A DNA stretch of 64,000 nt from Neomegalonema sp. (GTDB lineage: Bacteria > Pseudomonadota > Alphaproteobacteria > Rhodobacterales > Rhodobacteraceae). The position numbers were made by a program, and so were the translations under genes. How positions within the stretch are numbered: the stretch's first letter is position 1; each line of letters begins with the position of its first letter. Below the pieces are notes generated by a model. That model made no database searches, was not told the DNA's origin, and saw only the letters and a program-made list of their open reading frames with translations. The DNA lies in NCBI RefSeq assembly GCF_028688855.1, contig NZ_JAQTXI010000003.1, positions 124,001 through 188,000 on the forward strand, written 5' to 3'. Below, in pieces: positions 27,715 to 35,835 of the stretch.

Positions 27715-30700
27715 TCAAGTCTGGTCCTTCAGCCGCTGGAGCACGGCGAAGGGCGAATCGGAGGCTGCGCCCTTCTTCTCGCCGGCGGCGGGCGGCGGCG
27801 CGGCCACATAGGCGCGCGGGCCGCGATCCTCGGGCGGACGGCGCGCGCCGCCTCCCCGACGCTCGAAGCCGCCCTGGGGACGGCCTCCCTCGCCTTCGCG
27901 GCGGGGCGGACGCCCGCCTTCGCGGGCTTCGCGCGGCGGCCGGTCGGCGCCTTCGCTGCGGGGGCGCTGTTCGCCCTGGGGCCGGGGCTCGCCCTGGGGG
28001 CGGCCTTCTCCGCGCGGACGGTCGGGACGTCCCTCGCCTTCGCGACGGGGCGGACGATCCGCGCGCGGCTCGCGGGCTTCGCGCGGCGCGCCTTCCGCGG
28101 GGGCGGGGGCGCCGGCGCCCGCCGGACGGGGCGCGCGACGCGGACCGCCCTCGCGGCCGCCTTCCCGTCCGCCTTCGCGATTTCCTTCGCGGCGGGGGCC
28201 GCGTTCGGCGCGGGGGCGGGGGTTGTAGCGCAGGAGATAGAAGACTTCGAGCTCTTCGCGGGCGGGCTCTCTGGCCTTGGGCGCGGCCTCGGCGGCGGCT
28301 TGCGCAGGAGCCCCGGAGGGAGCCTGCGCCTCGGGAGCCTCGGCCGGAGCTTCGGCGGCGAGGGGCTCGGCGGCCTCGGCTTCAGCCGGAGCGGGCGTCC
28401 CGGCGTCGGCTTCCGGCGCGGGGGCCTGAGCCTCGGAGGCGGGGGCCTCGGGGGCCTGAGCCTCGACGGGGGGAGCGGCTTCGGGAGCGGCTCCGGCGGT
28501 CTTCGCCGATTCGGGCTTGCGCCTGGGGCGCTCGCCCTTTTCGGCGGCGTAGTTCAGCCCGGCCATGAGGTCGACGAACTGGTCCATCGTCAGGCCGGTG
28601 ATGGAGAGCATTTCGAGCGAGGGCTCGAATCCGCCTCTGCCGTCGAGATTGCGGATCAGATCGGCGAGGCGCTCCAGCATGTCGATGCGGATGGCGCGCG
28701 CGCCGCTGCGCCGATAGCCCGACATCGGGTAATAGGGCGCCGGAACGCCCTCGGGCGCGAGGAAGGTGACCACGCCCGCCGGAGGCGGCGCCGGGATCTC
28801 CTCAAGCTCGCCGAAGACGCCCCAGAGCGTCAGCCTCAGCCGCGAGGCCGCAGGCTTGAGCAGCGCCGGGATGAAGATCGTGTGCTGGCCGAACCGGACG
28901 CCATGCTTGCGCAATTGTCCGCGGCCTTCCTGGTCGAGGCTCTTGACGCTGGCGGCGGCGTCGCCCGTGCGGGGCAGCACGCCGAGCGATTCGGAGAGCT
29001 GGAAGGCCACGCCGCGCGCGAGGCCGGTCATGGCCTCGTCGCCCCTGAGAGTGTTCAGGGGCTCGAAGAGGGTGGCCACGCGCCGGTCGAGCCATTGCTG
29101 GAGGCGCCTTTCGGCGCGCTCGCGGCTGACGGCCTCCAGCAGGTCGTCGGCGAAGACCCTGACCCTGGGCGCGAGGGGCTCGGCGCCCTTCACGATGCGC
29201 CCGACGACCACGTTGTCCCAGACGAGTCCGCCTTGCTCCGTGAAGTCGATCTCCGCGTCGGAGGCTGCGTAGAGCTTCTCCACGCGCTGGGTCAGCTCGG
29301 CGGCGACGGGGGCGGCGCTGGCGGCCAGAAGGGCCTTGAGCTGCGCGCCCTCGGCCTCCTTGTCCGGCTGGAAGCGCAGGCCCTCGATGCGGCCCACGAA
29401 CTCGCCCTCGACGGCGACGGATCCATCTTTATCCACGCTCGCCACGAGCTCCTCCTTCTGCTTCAAGCGGCGCATCAGCAGGCTCGCGCGCCGATCGACA
29501 AAGCGTTGCGTCAACCGCGCGTGCAGCGCGTCCGACAGACGGTCTTCAAGCGCCCGGGTCGCCTCGCGCCAATGGGCGGGGTCGGCGAGCCAGTCCGGAC
29601 GATGGGCCGCGTAGGTCCAGGTCCGGATATAGGCCAGACGTTTCGAAATCGCGTCGATGTCGCCGTCCGTCCGGTCGAGACGGGCCATCTGGTCGGCCAT
29701 CCACTCCGTGGGTATAACGCCGCCGCCGCCGCTAAGGAACGCGTAAATGCGTTCGAGGAGGGCCGCATGCTCGTTCAAACCGCTTTTGCGGAAGTCCGGC
29801 GTCTGGCAGACCTCCCAGAGCAGCTTCGTGGCGGGGCGGCCCCGGACGGAATCGCGAATCTCCGAATCGCGCATCAGGATCCTGAGGACGCCCTCGTCGT
29901 CGGCCTCCCGCACCCGCATCAGGCCCGGCGCGGGCGGCGGCGCCTCCAGAGACTTGCGCAGGGCCTCCGGCGATCCGAACTCCAGCCTGGAGTTGCGCCA
30001 CCAGAGCTGACGGACCGGCTCGACGCGGTGCTCCTCGATCTCGCGAATCATGTCGGGGTCGATGGGGCGGGCCTCGCCGGCGACGCCGAATCCGCCGTCG
30101 TTGGTGTGGCGGCCCGCGCGGCCCGCGATCTGCGAGAGCTCCGCGACCGTCAGGGGCCGGTGGCGGCGGCCGTCGAACTTCTCCAGCCCCGCGAAGAAGA
30201 TCTGATGAATGTCGAGATTCAGCCCCATGCCGATGGCGTCGGTGGCCACGAGGTAATCCACCTCGCCGGACTGGAACATCTCCACCTGGGCGTTGCGGGT
30301 GCGGGGGCTCATGGCGCCCATGACCACCGCCGCTCCGCCCTTCTGACGGCGCAGCAGCTCGGCGATGGCGTAGACGTTCTCCGCCGAGAAGGCCACCACC
30401 GCCGAACGCGGCGGCAGACGCGACAGCTTCTTGGAGCCCACCCAGGAGAGGGTCGAGAGCCGCTCGCGCTGATGGATCTCGGCTTCGGGGACCAGCGCGC
30501 GGATGCGCTCGCGCATGGAGTCGGAGCCGAGGAACATCGTCTCCTGAAGTCCGCGCGCGTTGAGCAGGCGGTCGGTGAAGACATGGCCGCGCTCGGGATC
30601 GGCGCAGAGCTGGACCTCGTCCACCGCGAGGAAGTCGGCGCCCCAGTCGAGGGCCATGGCCTCCACGGTGCAGATGTAATATTTCGCCGTGGCCGGGACG

Positions 30701-30909
30701 ATCTTCTCCTCTCCGGTCACGAGCGCGATCTGGGAGGGCCCGCGCGCGCGCACGAGCCGGTCGTAGACTTCGCGCGCGAGCAGGCGCAGGGGGAAGCCGA
30801 TCACGCCGGACTTGCGTCCGAGCATGCGGTCTATGGCGAGATGGGTCTTGCCGGTGTTGGTGGGCCCGAGGATCGCGGAGACGATGCGGGGCGAAGAGAA
30901 AGCCGTCAT
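27715..30909 (-). CDS. SUV3-like superfamily 2 helicase
   Basis: A 1064-residue ATP-dependent nucleic-acid helicase related to mitochondrial SUV3. Seen are Walker A ILGPTNTGKTHLAIDRML (about residues 11-28), the motif II box DFLAVDEVQLCADPERG, motif III-like FLGSDSMRERI, and motif VI SQIAGRAGRH. A conserved C-terminal region ends near GLNYAAEKGERPRR. The last 270 residues are low complexity: Ala/Pro/Glu-rich, then Arg/Gly/Glu-rich with REGG repeats, probably RNA-binding. The start at 30909 (MTAFSSPRI) has GGAG upstream; earlier codons look untranslated. RNA turnover is its likely role. Confidence 0.88.
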   Translation of the reverse strand: MTAFSSPRIVSAILGPTNTGKTHLAIDRMLGRKSGVIGFPLRLLAREVYDRLVRARGPSQIALVTGEEKIVPATAKYYICTVEAMALDWGADFLAVDEVQLCADPERGHVFTDRLLNARGLQETMFLGSDSMRERIRALVPEAEIHQRERLSTLSWVGSKKLSRLPPRSAVVAFSAENVYAIAELLRRQKGGAAVVMGAMSPRTRNAQVEMFQSGEVDYLVATDAIGMGLNLDIHQIFFAGLEKFDGRRHRPLTVAELSQIAGRAGRHTNDGGFGVAGEARPIDPDMIREIEEHRVEPVRQLWWRNSRLEFGSPEALRKSLEAPPPAPGLMRVREADDEGVLRILMRDSEIRDSVRGRPATKLLWEVCQTPDFRKSGLNEHAALLERIYAFLSGGGGVIPTEWMADQMARLDRTDGDIDAISKRLAYIRTWTYAAHRPDWLADPAHWREATRALEDRLSDALHARLTQRFVDRRASLLMRRLKQKEELVASVDKDGSVAVEGEFVGRIEGLRFQPDKEAEGAQLKALLAASAAPVAAELTQRVEKLYAASDAEIDFTEQGGLVWDNVVVGRIVKGAEPLAPRVRVFADDLLEAVSRERAERRLQQWLDRRVATLFEPLNTLRGDEAMTGLARGVAFQLSESLGVLPRTGDAAASVKSLDQEGRGQLRKHGVRFGQHTIFIPALLKPAASRLRLTLWGVFGELEEIPAPPPAGVVTFLAPEGVPAPYYPMSGYRRSGARAIRIDMLERLADLIRNLDGRGGFEPSLEMLSITGLTMDQFVDLMAGLNYAAEKGERPRRKPESAKTAGAAPEAAPPVEAQAPEAPASEAQAPAPEADAGTPAPAEAEAAEPLAAEAPAEAPEAQAPSGAPAQAAAEAAPKAREPAREELEVFYLLRYNPRPRAERGPRREGNREGGREGGREGGPRRAPRPAGAGAPAPAEGAPREAREPRADRPPRREGEGRPDRPRGEGRPQGEPRPQGEQRPRSEGADRPPREAREGGRPPRREGEGGRPQGGFERRGGGARRPPEDRGPRAYVAAPPPAAGEKKGAASDSPFAVLQRLKDQT

Positions 30910-31059
30910 TGCGCTCCAGGATCGAGGCTTCGCGCGGGAATCGGAAGGAGGCGCAAGGCCTGCGGAGCATCCTTCGCGGCGGGTCGGGAGGCAAGTCCTT
31001 TTTCGGGGCAGGTCAAGCGGACTTCCACCATTTATGCGCCATTCTGAAACAATAACCGC

Positions 31060-31087
31060 TTGCATTGTGCTTTTTTTGGACTATCCT
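31060..31087 (+). promoter_or_regulatory. Candidate promoter of the first glycine-rich gene
   Basis: TTGCAT (31060-31065) and TATCCT (31082-31087) are 16 bp apart in an AT-rich stretch (about 31030-31110) that contrasts with the GC-rich surroundings. The match to sigma-70 is moderate. Confidence 0.35.
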
Positions 31088-31125
31088 CAACTCGTCGTTA
31101 ATACTTCGAAATGGGAGATATTCCT

Positions 31126-31566
31126 ATGGGTTCGTCCTTGGGCGGTATTGGTGGTCACGGCGGCTTCGGCGGCAAGGGCGGCTTCGGCGGCTACGGCAAC
31201 CACGGCGGCTTCGGCTTCGGCGGCGGCAATCGCCCCAGCTTCGGCGGCGGCTTCGGCGGCTATGGCAACCACGGCGGCTTCGGCGGCAACCGCGGCGGCA
31301 ACGGCATCAACATCGGCATCAACATCGGCGGCGGTCGCCCCGGCGTCGGCGTCGGCGTGAATGTCGGCGGCTACGGCAACCACGGCGGCTTCGGCTTCGG
31401 CGGCGGCAATCGCCCCGGCTTCGGCGGTGGTTTCGGCGGCGGCTTCGGCGGCTTCCCGGGCTTCGGCTTTGGCGGCGGCAAGGGCGGCGCGCAGGGCGGC
31501 CACGGCAGCCACGGCGGCCACAACCATGGCGGCGGCAAGCCCGGCAAGCCCGGCGTCGACTGCTGA
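31126..31566 (+). CDS. Glycine-rich repeat protein A with C-terminal cysteine
   Basis: A 146-residue protein, more than half glycine, with Phe, Asn, His and Tyr. I place the start at 31126 (MGSSLGGIGG) because GGGAG lies nine bases upstream; the ATG at 31111 has no ribosome site. The unit GYGNHGGFGFGGGNRP occurs at about residues 22-37 and 82-97, and a shorter GYGNHGGFGGNRGG lies between them. The stretch INIGINIGGG...GVGVGVNVGG alternates Ile/Val with Gly or Asn and may form beta structure. The chain ends KPGKPGVDC with Cys last. There is no signal peptide or membrane span. First of three similar genes; no known family. Confidence 0.7.
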   Translation: MGSSLGGIGGHGGFGGKGGFGGYGNHGGFGFGGGNRPSFGGGFGGYGNHGGFGGNRGGNGINIGINIGGGRPGVGVGVNVGGYGNHGGFGFGGGNRPGFGGGFGGGFGGFPGFGFGGGKGGAQGGHGSHGGHNHGGGKPGKPGVDC

Positions 31567-31604
31567 TCCGGTGATCCGGACGCGCGTCGCGGCTTGAGCC
31601 GCGA

Positions 31605-31641
31605 CGCAGGGCGCGGCCTCCGGAAGGGGGCCGCGTCTTTT
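31605..31641 (+). terminator. Intrinsic terminator after glycine-rich gene A
   Basis: GCGGCC (31613-31618) and GGCCGC (31629-31634) pair and lead into GTCTTTTC. Just upstream an extra palindrome, GCGTCGCGGC-TTGA-GCCGCGACGC (31584-31607), could form a second hairpin. Confidence 0.7.
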
Positions 31642-31761
31642 CATGGCGGCTGCGCCGCGCGCTCGTCGGGGGGAGTCTGGCGGGCGGCGGCGGGGGTCGG
31701 GGATTTCGCCTTCTGACCTGTTTCGGGACGAAGAGGGGCGGCGCTCAGACATGTTTCCTGT

Positions 31762-31800
31762 ATAAGTAATATTTTGGGACATTATATCTTGGATAAGTAA
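31762..31800. repeat. Direct repeat ATAAGTAA upstream of gene B
   Basis: ATAAGTAA occurs at 31762-31769 and 31793-31800, 31 bp apart (three helical turns), inside an AT-rich island before the second glycine-rich gene. It may be a regulator-binding pair. Confidence 0.45.
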
Positions 31801-31857
31801 AAAACCGGGATTATCATGGAACATGTCGTTGAAAACCCTGCATCGGGAGTGATCGGG

Positions 31858-32451
31858 ATGTGTTCCTTGGGCAAGATCGGTTCTTCAGGCGCTCATGCGC
31901 GTGAGTCCTCCGGCGGCGGGTCCGGTTTCCGCAAGAGCTTCAATCAGGGCGGGCGCGGCGCTTCGGGCGCCCAGGTGCGCGTCGCCTCGAACGGCGACGG
32001 CCTGCGCGTCGGAGTCCGCAGCGGCGGCGTCCAGGTGGGCGTGAGCGTCGGCGGCGCCAACCGCTCCGGCGGCTTCGGCGGCTTCGGCGGCGCGAACCGT
32101 TTCGGCTCCATGGGGGGCTTCGGCGGCATGAACCGTTTCGGCGGATTCGGCGGAGCCAACCGTTTCGGCTCCATGGGCGGCTTCGGCGGCGCGAACCGTT
32201 TCGGAAGCGGCTTCGGCTCTCTGGGCGGCTTCGGCGGAGCGAATCGGTCGGGCGGCTTCGGAGCCTGCCGTCCGGGCTTCGGCGGATCGAGCGGCTCCGC
32301 CTCCTTCAGCGGCTCCTGGAGCTCGGGCGGACGCAGCTACGGCTACAGCCAGAACTACAGCTACAATCAGAATTTCTCCGGCGGCTCGAATCCCTTCGGG
32401 GGCTTCGGCGCCTGGGCCAGACAGGACAGCTGGAAGAACGCCTTCTGCTGA
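31858..32451 (+). CDS. Glycine-rich repeat protein B with C-terminal cysteine
   Basis: A 197-residue protein. Start at 31858 (MCSLGKIGSSGAHARE), with GGGAG upstream and an N-terminus like that of its neighbours; an ATG at 31816 would add 14 residues but has a weak site. A Ser/Gly region is followed by VRVASNGDGLRVGVRSGGVQVGVSVGG (about 41-67), again with Val-Gly alternation. Then come five copies of GGFGG(A/M)NR(F/S)GS (about 70-130), then a Ser/Tyr/Asn region with YGYSQNYSYNQNF. It ends RQDSWKNAFC. Aromatic Gly/Asn repeats of this kind can self-assemble; function unknown. Confidence 0.7.
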   Translation: MCSLGKIGSSGAHARESSGGGSGFRKSFNQGGRGASGAQVRVASNGDGLRVGVRSGGVQVGVSVGGANRSGGFGGFGGANRFGSMGGFGGMNRFGGFGGANRFGSMGGFGGANRFGSGFGSLGGFGGANRSGGFGACRPGFGGSSGSASFSGSWSSGGRSYGYSQNYSYNQNFSGGSNPFGGFGAWARQDSWKNAFC

Positions 32452-32452
32452 T

Positions 32453-32884
32453 CTCCCCCGAACCCTTCGAGTCCCCCTCGAAGGCGTTCCGATCATGGCG
32501 CGGCTCCCGCAAGGGGGCCGCGTCGTGCTTTTCGGGCTGCTCCGCGCGCCCGGATCTCCGGCGCGGCGGCCGCCTGTCCCGATTCGGGGCGTCCGGGCGG
32601 CCTTCCTCGGGCGCGCCCTGGCGGTCTTGCCGATTCGCCCGCCCGCCTCTCCGGCTTCTCTTCACGGGCTTGATTCGCGGATCCTCACGGGGGATCCGGG
32701 CGGAGAAGGCGCGGCGCGATTTCGGGAAGCCCGGGTCGGAATGATCCGTCTGGAGGGGGCTCCGCCAGGGATGTTTTTCTCTCTATGCGTAAAAATGGAT
32801 TATTCTGACACGAAACAAGCTTCCCATTTCGGAAAATCCGGCTTATGTTACTCATATCGGAACTTCCATAGGGGACTTAAATAA
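32453..32884 (+). other. 432-bp gene-free stretch between genes B and C
   Basis: No supported gene; one open frame here lacks a ribosome site and normal composition. It begins with a perfect inverted repeat CCTTCGAG-TCCCC-CTCGAAGG (32464-32484) and a terminator hairpin, and ends with an AT-rich island (about 32770-32884) that carries the control region of gene C, including AGGGGA nine to ten bases before its ATG. Confidence 0.6.
32499..32532 (+). terminator. Terminator-like hairpin after glycine-rich gene B
   Basis: GCGGCTCCC (32500-32508) pairs with GGGGGCCGC (32513-32521), followed by GTCGTGCTTTT. Its 3' arm, AAGGGGGCCGCGTC, is the same as in the hairpin after gene A. Confidence 0.6.
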
Positions 32885-33484
32885 ATGGGAATCTCCTCGA
32901 GCCTCTCGAAATCCTTCGGCTCCTCCTTCTACGGCGCGAAATCCTCCTTCTACTGCCCGCCGACCACCCCGTCGAAGCCCTCCAAGCCCACGACGCCCTC
33001 CAAGCCGACCAAGCCGGCCGCCCCCTACTGCCCGCCGGTCTCGACCAAGCCGACCACCCCCACCAAGCCGACCACCCCCACCAAGCCGACCACCCCCACG
33101 AAGCCCAGCGCTCCGGGCGTGAACATCGGCGTCGACATCAACATCGGCGGCTGGGGCGGCATCGGCGGCGGCTGGGGCGGGATCGGCGGCGGCTGGGGTT
33201 CGGGCAACACCTCGAACTACGGCTTCCAGGTCGGCGACGGGAAGAACTTCCTCTCGGGCCAGGGCCAGGGCGCCTACGAATTCGGCTTCGAGAACGGCAA
33301 GGGCTCGATCATGGCCGCGGGCAACGGCTCGGGCTTCCAGGTCGGGATCAACGGCAAGGGCGTGAGCGGCTACGCCAGCGGCACCGGCGCCTTCACCAGC
33401 TTCCAGGCGGGCGTGAACGGCGTGCTCGGCATGGGCTCCAGCGCGCTGGGCTCCTCGAAGAACCTCGCCTCGCTCTACTGCTGA
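32885..33484 (+). CDS. Low-complexity protein C (Ser, Thr-Pro-Lys, Gly blocks) with C-terminal cysteine
   Basis: A 199-residue protein in blocks. Residues 1-22 are Ser/Phe-rich (MGISSSLSKSFGSSF). Residues about 23-78 are Pro/Thr/Lys-rich with CPP twice and TKPTTP in tandem. Then comes VNIGVDINIGGWGGIGGGWGG (about 80-105), the same Ile-Gly pattern as in A. About 110-185 is a more ordinary Gly/Phe/Asn/Ser domain (NYGFQVGDGKNFLSGQGQG, GFQVGINGKGVSGY). It ends SSKNLASLYC. No signal peptide. AGGGGA precedes the ATG and AAATAA adjoins it. Third gene of the cluster; no family recognised. Confidence 0.72.
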   Translation: MGISSSLSKSFGSSFYGAKSSFYCPPTTPSKPSKPTTPSKPTKPAAPYCPPVSTKPTTPTKPTTPTKPTTPTKPSAPGVNIGVDINIGGWGGIGGGWGGIGGGWGSGNTSNYGFQVGDGKNFLSGQGQGAYEFGFENGKGSIMAAGNGSGFQVGINGKGVSGYASGTGAFTSFQAGVNGVLGMGSSALGSSKNLASLYC

Positions 33485-33625
33485 GGCGCCGCGACGTTCT
33501 CCGCTTCGTCCAGCATGGTTCTTGCTGGGCGGAGCCGCCCGAGAGCGTCGTCTCTCCACGCGACGCAGCGGCGCGCGGCCCTGAACAGGGGCTGCGCGTC
33601 GTCGCGGCCGTTCCGGCTCAAGCCT

Positions 33626-34510
33626 TCAGAGATTCACCTGATCGGGCGCGGGGCGTCGGCCCTGCCGCCAGAGGTCGAAGCAATAGAGCCCCACCGCCGT
33701 CCAGATCACCGCGAAGGCCGCCAGCCTTCCGGCGTCGGCGGGTTCGCCGAAATGGAGCGAACAGAGAAACTGCAGCGTCGGGTTCAGATAGAACAGGATC
33801 CCGATCGTGGAGTAGGGCAGGCGCTTGGTCGCCGTGGCGAAGAGCGCCAGAGGCGCCCCCGTGACCAGCCCCGCGAAGATCAGCAAGGCGCGGTCGCTCC
33901 AATCGCCCGTGACGAAGACGCCGCCCGAAACCTTCGCCAGCCAGAAGATCGCGAAAGGCGCGACGATGGCCATTTCGAGAATCGTGCCCGCCATGGGCCC
34001 GACCGGCGTGAGCTTGCGCAGGAATCCATAGGCGACGAAGGTGATCGCCAGATAGAGCGCCAGCCAGGGCACGCCGTCGCCCGCCGCCGCCAGAGCCAGC
34101 ACCGCCGCGCCCGCCAGAGCCAGAGCCACCGCCTGAAGCCGCGAGAACCGCTCCCCGAGCAGCACGTAGCCCGCGCCCGCCGCGATCAGGGGATAGATGT
34201 AATAGCCGAAGCTCGATTCGGCGGTGCGTCCCACCTGCACCGCCCAGACGAAGCCGATCCAGTTGATCGAGACGAGAAAGGCCGCCAGAGCGATCAGCCC
34301 CATGATCTTCGGCTGACGCATGGTCTCGCGGATCTGCGGGATGCGGCCGGTGAAGATCCCGATTCCAAAGAGAATCAGGCCGCCCCAGAGCCCCCGATGG
34401 GCGACGATCTCGCCCGCCGGGACATGCTCCAGAGCATGATAGAGCAAAGGCGAAAGACCCCAGCAGGCCACCGCGACGATGGCGTAGAGGAAGGGTCCGG
34501 ACTTGGACAT
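33626..34510 (-). CDS. rarD: EamA-family permease RarD
   Basis: A 294-residue inner-membrane protein with about ten hydrophobic helices in two EamA repeats. It starts with GPFLYAIVAVACWGLSPLLYHALEHVPAGEIVAHRGLW, the RarD signature, then NWIGFVWAVQVGRTAESSFGYYIYPL and TRLPYST-like TKRLPYSTIGILFYLNPTLQFL. RarD proteins are predicted exporters; the name comes from chloramphenicol sensitivity phenotypes, and the true substrate is unclear. It is convergent with the glycine-rich cluster. Confidence 0.9.
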   Translation of the reverse strand: MSKSGPFLYAIVAVACWGLSPLLYHALEHVPAGEIVAHRGLWGGLILFGIGIFTGRIPQIRETMRQPKIMGLIALAAFLVSINWIGFVWAVQVGRTAESSFGYYIYPLIAAGAGYVLLGERFSRLQAVALALAGAAVLALAAAGDGVPWLALYLAITFVAYGFLRKLTPVGPMAGTILEMAIVAPFAIFWLAKVSGGVFVTGDWSDRALLIFAGLVTGAPLALFATATKRLPYSTIGILFYLNPTLQFLCSLHFGEPADAGRLAAFAVIWTAVGLYCFDLWRQGRRPAPDQVNL

Positions 34511-34593
34511 GTCGGCCTCGGCGGAGCGGGATGGAAGAGGGCCGGACCTCGCGAGAGGCCCGGCCCGGCGTCGGGATGCGCGGAGGAGGGGCC

Positions 34594-35199
34594 TCAGATC
34601 GCGGCGAGGCGCGCCGCGACGTCGTCCCAGTTCACGAGCTTGTTCAGGAAGTTCTCGAGGTAGCCCTGACGCTTGTTGCGGAAGTCGACGTAGTAGGAAT
34701 GCTCCCAGACGTCGGAGCCGAGCAGGGCGGTCTGTCCGGCGGCGTGGAGCGGATTCTCGCCGTTGGGCGTGGAGACCACCTTCAGCGCGCCGTTCTCCGA
34801 GACCAGCCAGACCCAGCCCGAACCGAACTGCGCCAGACCGACCTTCACGAACTCGGCCTTGAAGCCCTCGACCGAGCCGAAGGCCTTCGTGAGGGCCTCG
34901 GCCAGAGCCGCAGGAGGCTCGCCGCCGCCGGCGGGCTTCATCCAGCTCCAGAACTGGACGTGGTTCCAGTGCTGGGCGGCGTTGTTGAACAGGCCCTTGA
35001 GTCTGGCGTCGCCATGGCTGGCGCGGACGACCTCCTCCAGGGTCTTGTCCTCGAGGCCCGTGCCGACGATCAGCTTGTTGGCGTTGTCCACGTAGGCCTT
35101 GTGATGGAGGTCGTGATGCAGCTTCAGCGTTTCTTCGGACATGCCGGCGGACGCGAGCGCGTCATGAGCGTAAGGCAGGTCGGGCAGGGTGAAGGTCAT
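34594..35199 (-). CDS. sodB: Iron/manganese superoxide dismutase
   Basis: A 201-residue enzyme that converts superoxide to peroxide and oxygen. The metal ligands are visible: His in LKLHHDLHHKAYV, His in NNAAQHWNHVQFW, and Asp and His in GSDVWEHSYYVDF. The core FGSGWVWLV is also present. No signal peptide, so cytoplasmic. Whether Fe or Mn is used cannot be settled from sequence. The start at 35199 follows AGGAG; a reading 43 codons longer is not credible. It follows rarD on the same strand, 83 bp upstream of it. Confidence 0.95.
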   Translation of the reverse strand: MTFTLPDLPYAHDALASAGMSEETLKLHHDLHHKAYVDNANKLIVGTGLEDKTLEEVVRASHGDARLKGLFNNAAQHWNHVQFWSWMKPAGGGEPPAALAEALTKAFGSVEGFKAEFVKVGLAQFGSGWVWLVSENGALKVVSTPNGENPLHAAGQTALLGSDVWEHSYYVDFRNKRQGYLENFLNKLVNWDDVAARLAAI

Positions 35200-35522
35200 G
35201 AAAGACTCCTGTTGCGGCCGGGGCGGGCGCATCGCCTCTGCGGAGCGCCCGCGCGAAGACGGGCGGCATGGTAAGGGCCGCCCAGGTTCTTGACCATGGG
35301 TTTGAACATCCTGAAGAAGAAGGCGCAAGGGGGTTCCGCGCGGGCCGGGCCCTCGGGAGCCTCTCCCGGAGGGGGCTTGCGCGAACGTGAGGAGCCGGGG
35401 GCGAGGCCCTGCGTCCGGGGGTCTTTTCAGGAGGCCGAGGAACGCTTATCTTCCGGAGAGCGGCGCGCCTGGGCGCGCCCGACCGGGCCGCGAGGCCCAC
35501 GAGATTTCCAGGGAGCGATCTC

Positions 35523-35828
35523 ATGCCGAACCGGGTTTTCATCTTCTCGACGCCGCGCGCGCCGCGGGGGATTCTGGCGACCATGGGGGCGCTGGCTCTG
35601 GGCGGCGTGCTGATCGCGGCGGCGGTGGTCGCTTCGGCGGCCCTGCTGGTGATCGGCGGCGGCGCGGCTCTGGCGCTGGGCCTCTGGGCGAAGCTCCGGG
35701 GGGGCGCGGCGAAGTCGACCGAAGCCCGCGAGGAGCCCGGCCCCTTCACCCGTCCGGACGGCGTGATCGAGGGCGTGCGCTACGCCGAGGTCCGCGTCGA
35801 GGACCGCCGCCGTCAGCCGCCGCGCTGA
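35523..35828 (+). CDS. Small membrane protein of unknown function
   Basis: A 101-residue protein with two hydrophobic segments (about residues 17-38 and 40-57) and a charged tail ending RRRQPPR. AGGGAG lies seven bases before the ATG. It is 7 bp upstream of the phosphatidyltransferase-like gene, so the pair is probably one operon and the protein may act in the same membrane process. No family recognised. Confidence 0.6.
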   Translation: MPNRVFIFSTPRAPRGILATMGALALGGVLIAAAVVASAALLVIGGGAALALGLWAKLRGGAAKSTEAREEPGPFTRPDGVIEGVRYAEVRVEDRRRQPPR

Positions 35829-35835
35829 GGCCGGG

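Noticed and set aside
31087..31824. 245-codon Ala/Glu-rich frame opposite glycine-rich gene A
   Set aside because: It is the complement of GGC-rich codons, which gives Ala runs automatically; no ribosome site.
32495..32884. 129-codon open frame between genes B and C
   Set aside because: No ribosome site, a Pro/Arg shadow-like start, and it runs through the terminator and the AT-rich control region of gene C.
31111..33484. Glycine-rich tandem DNA as a CRISPR array or minisatellite
   Set aside because: The repeats are in frame, of variable length and protein-coding, with ribosome sites before and terminators after the genes; there are no regular spacers.
35290..35613. 107-codon open frame upstream of the small membrane protein
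   Set aside because: Arg/Gly/Pro-rich without motifs, and it overlaps the better-supported gene starting at 35523.
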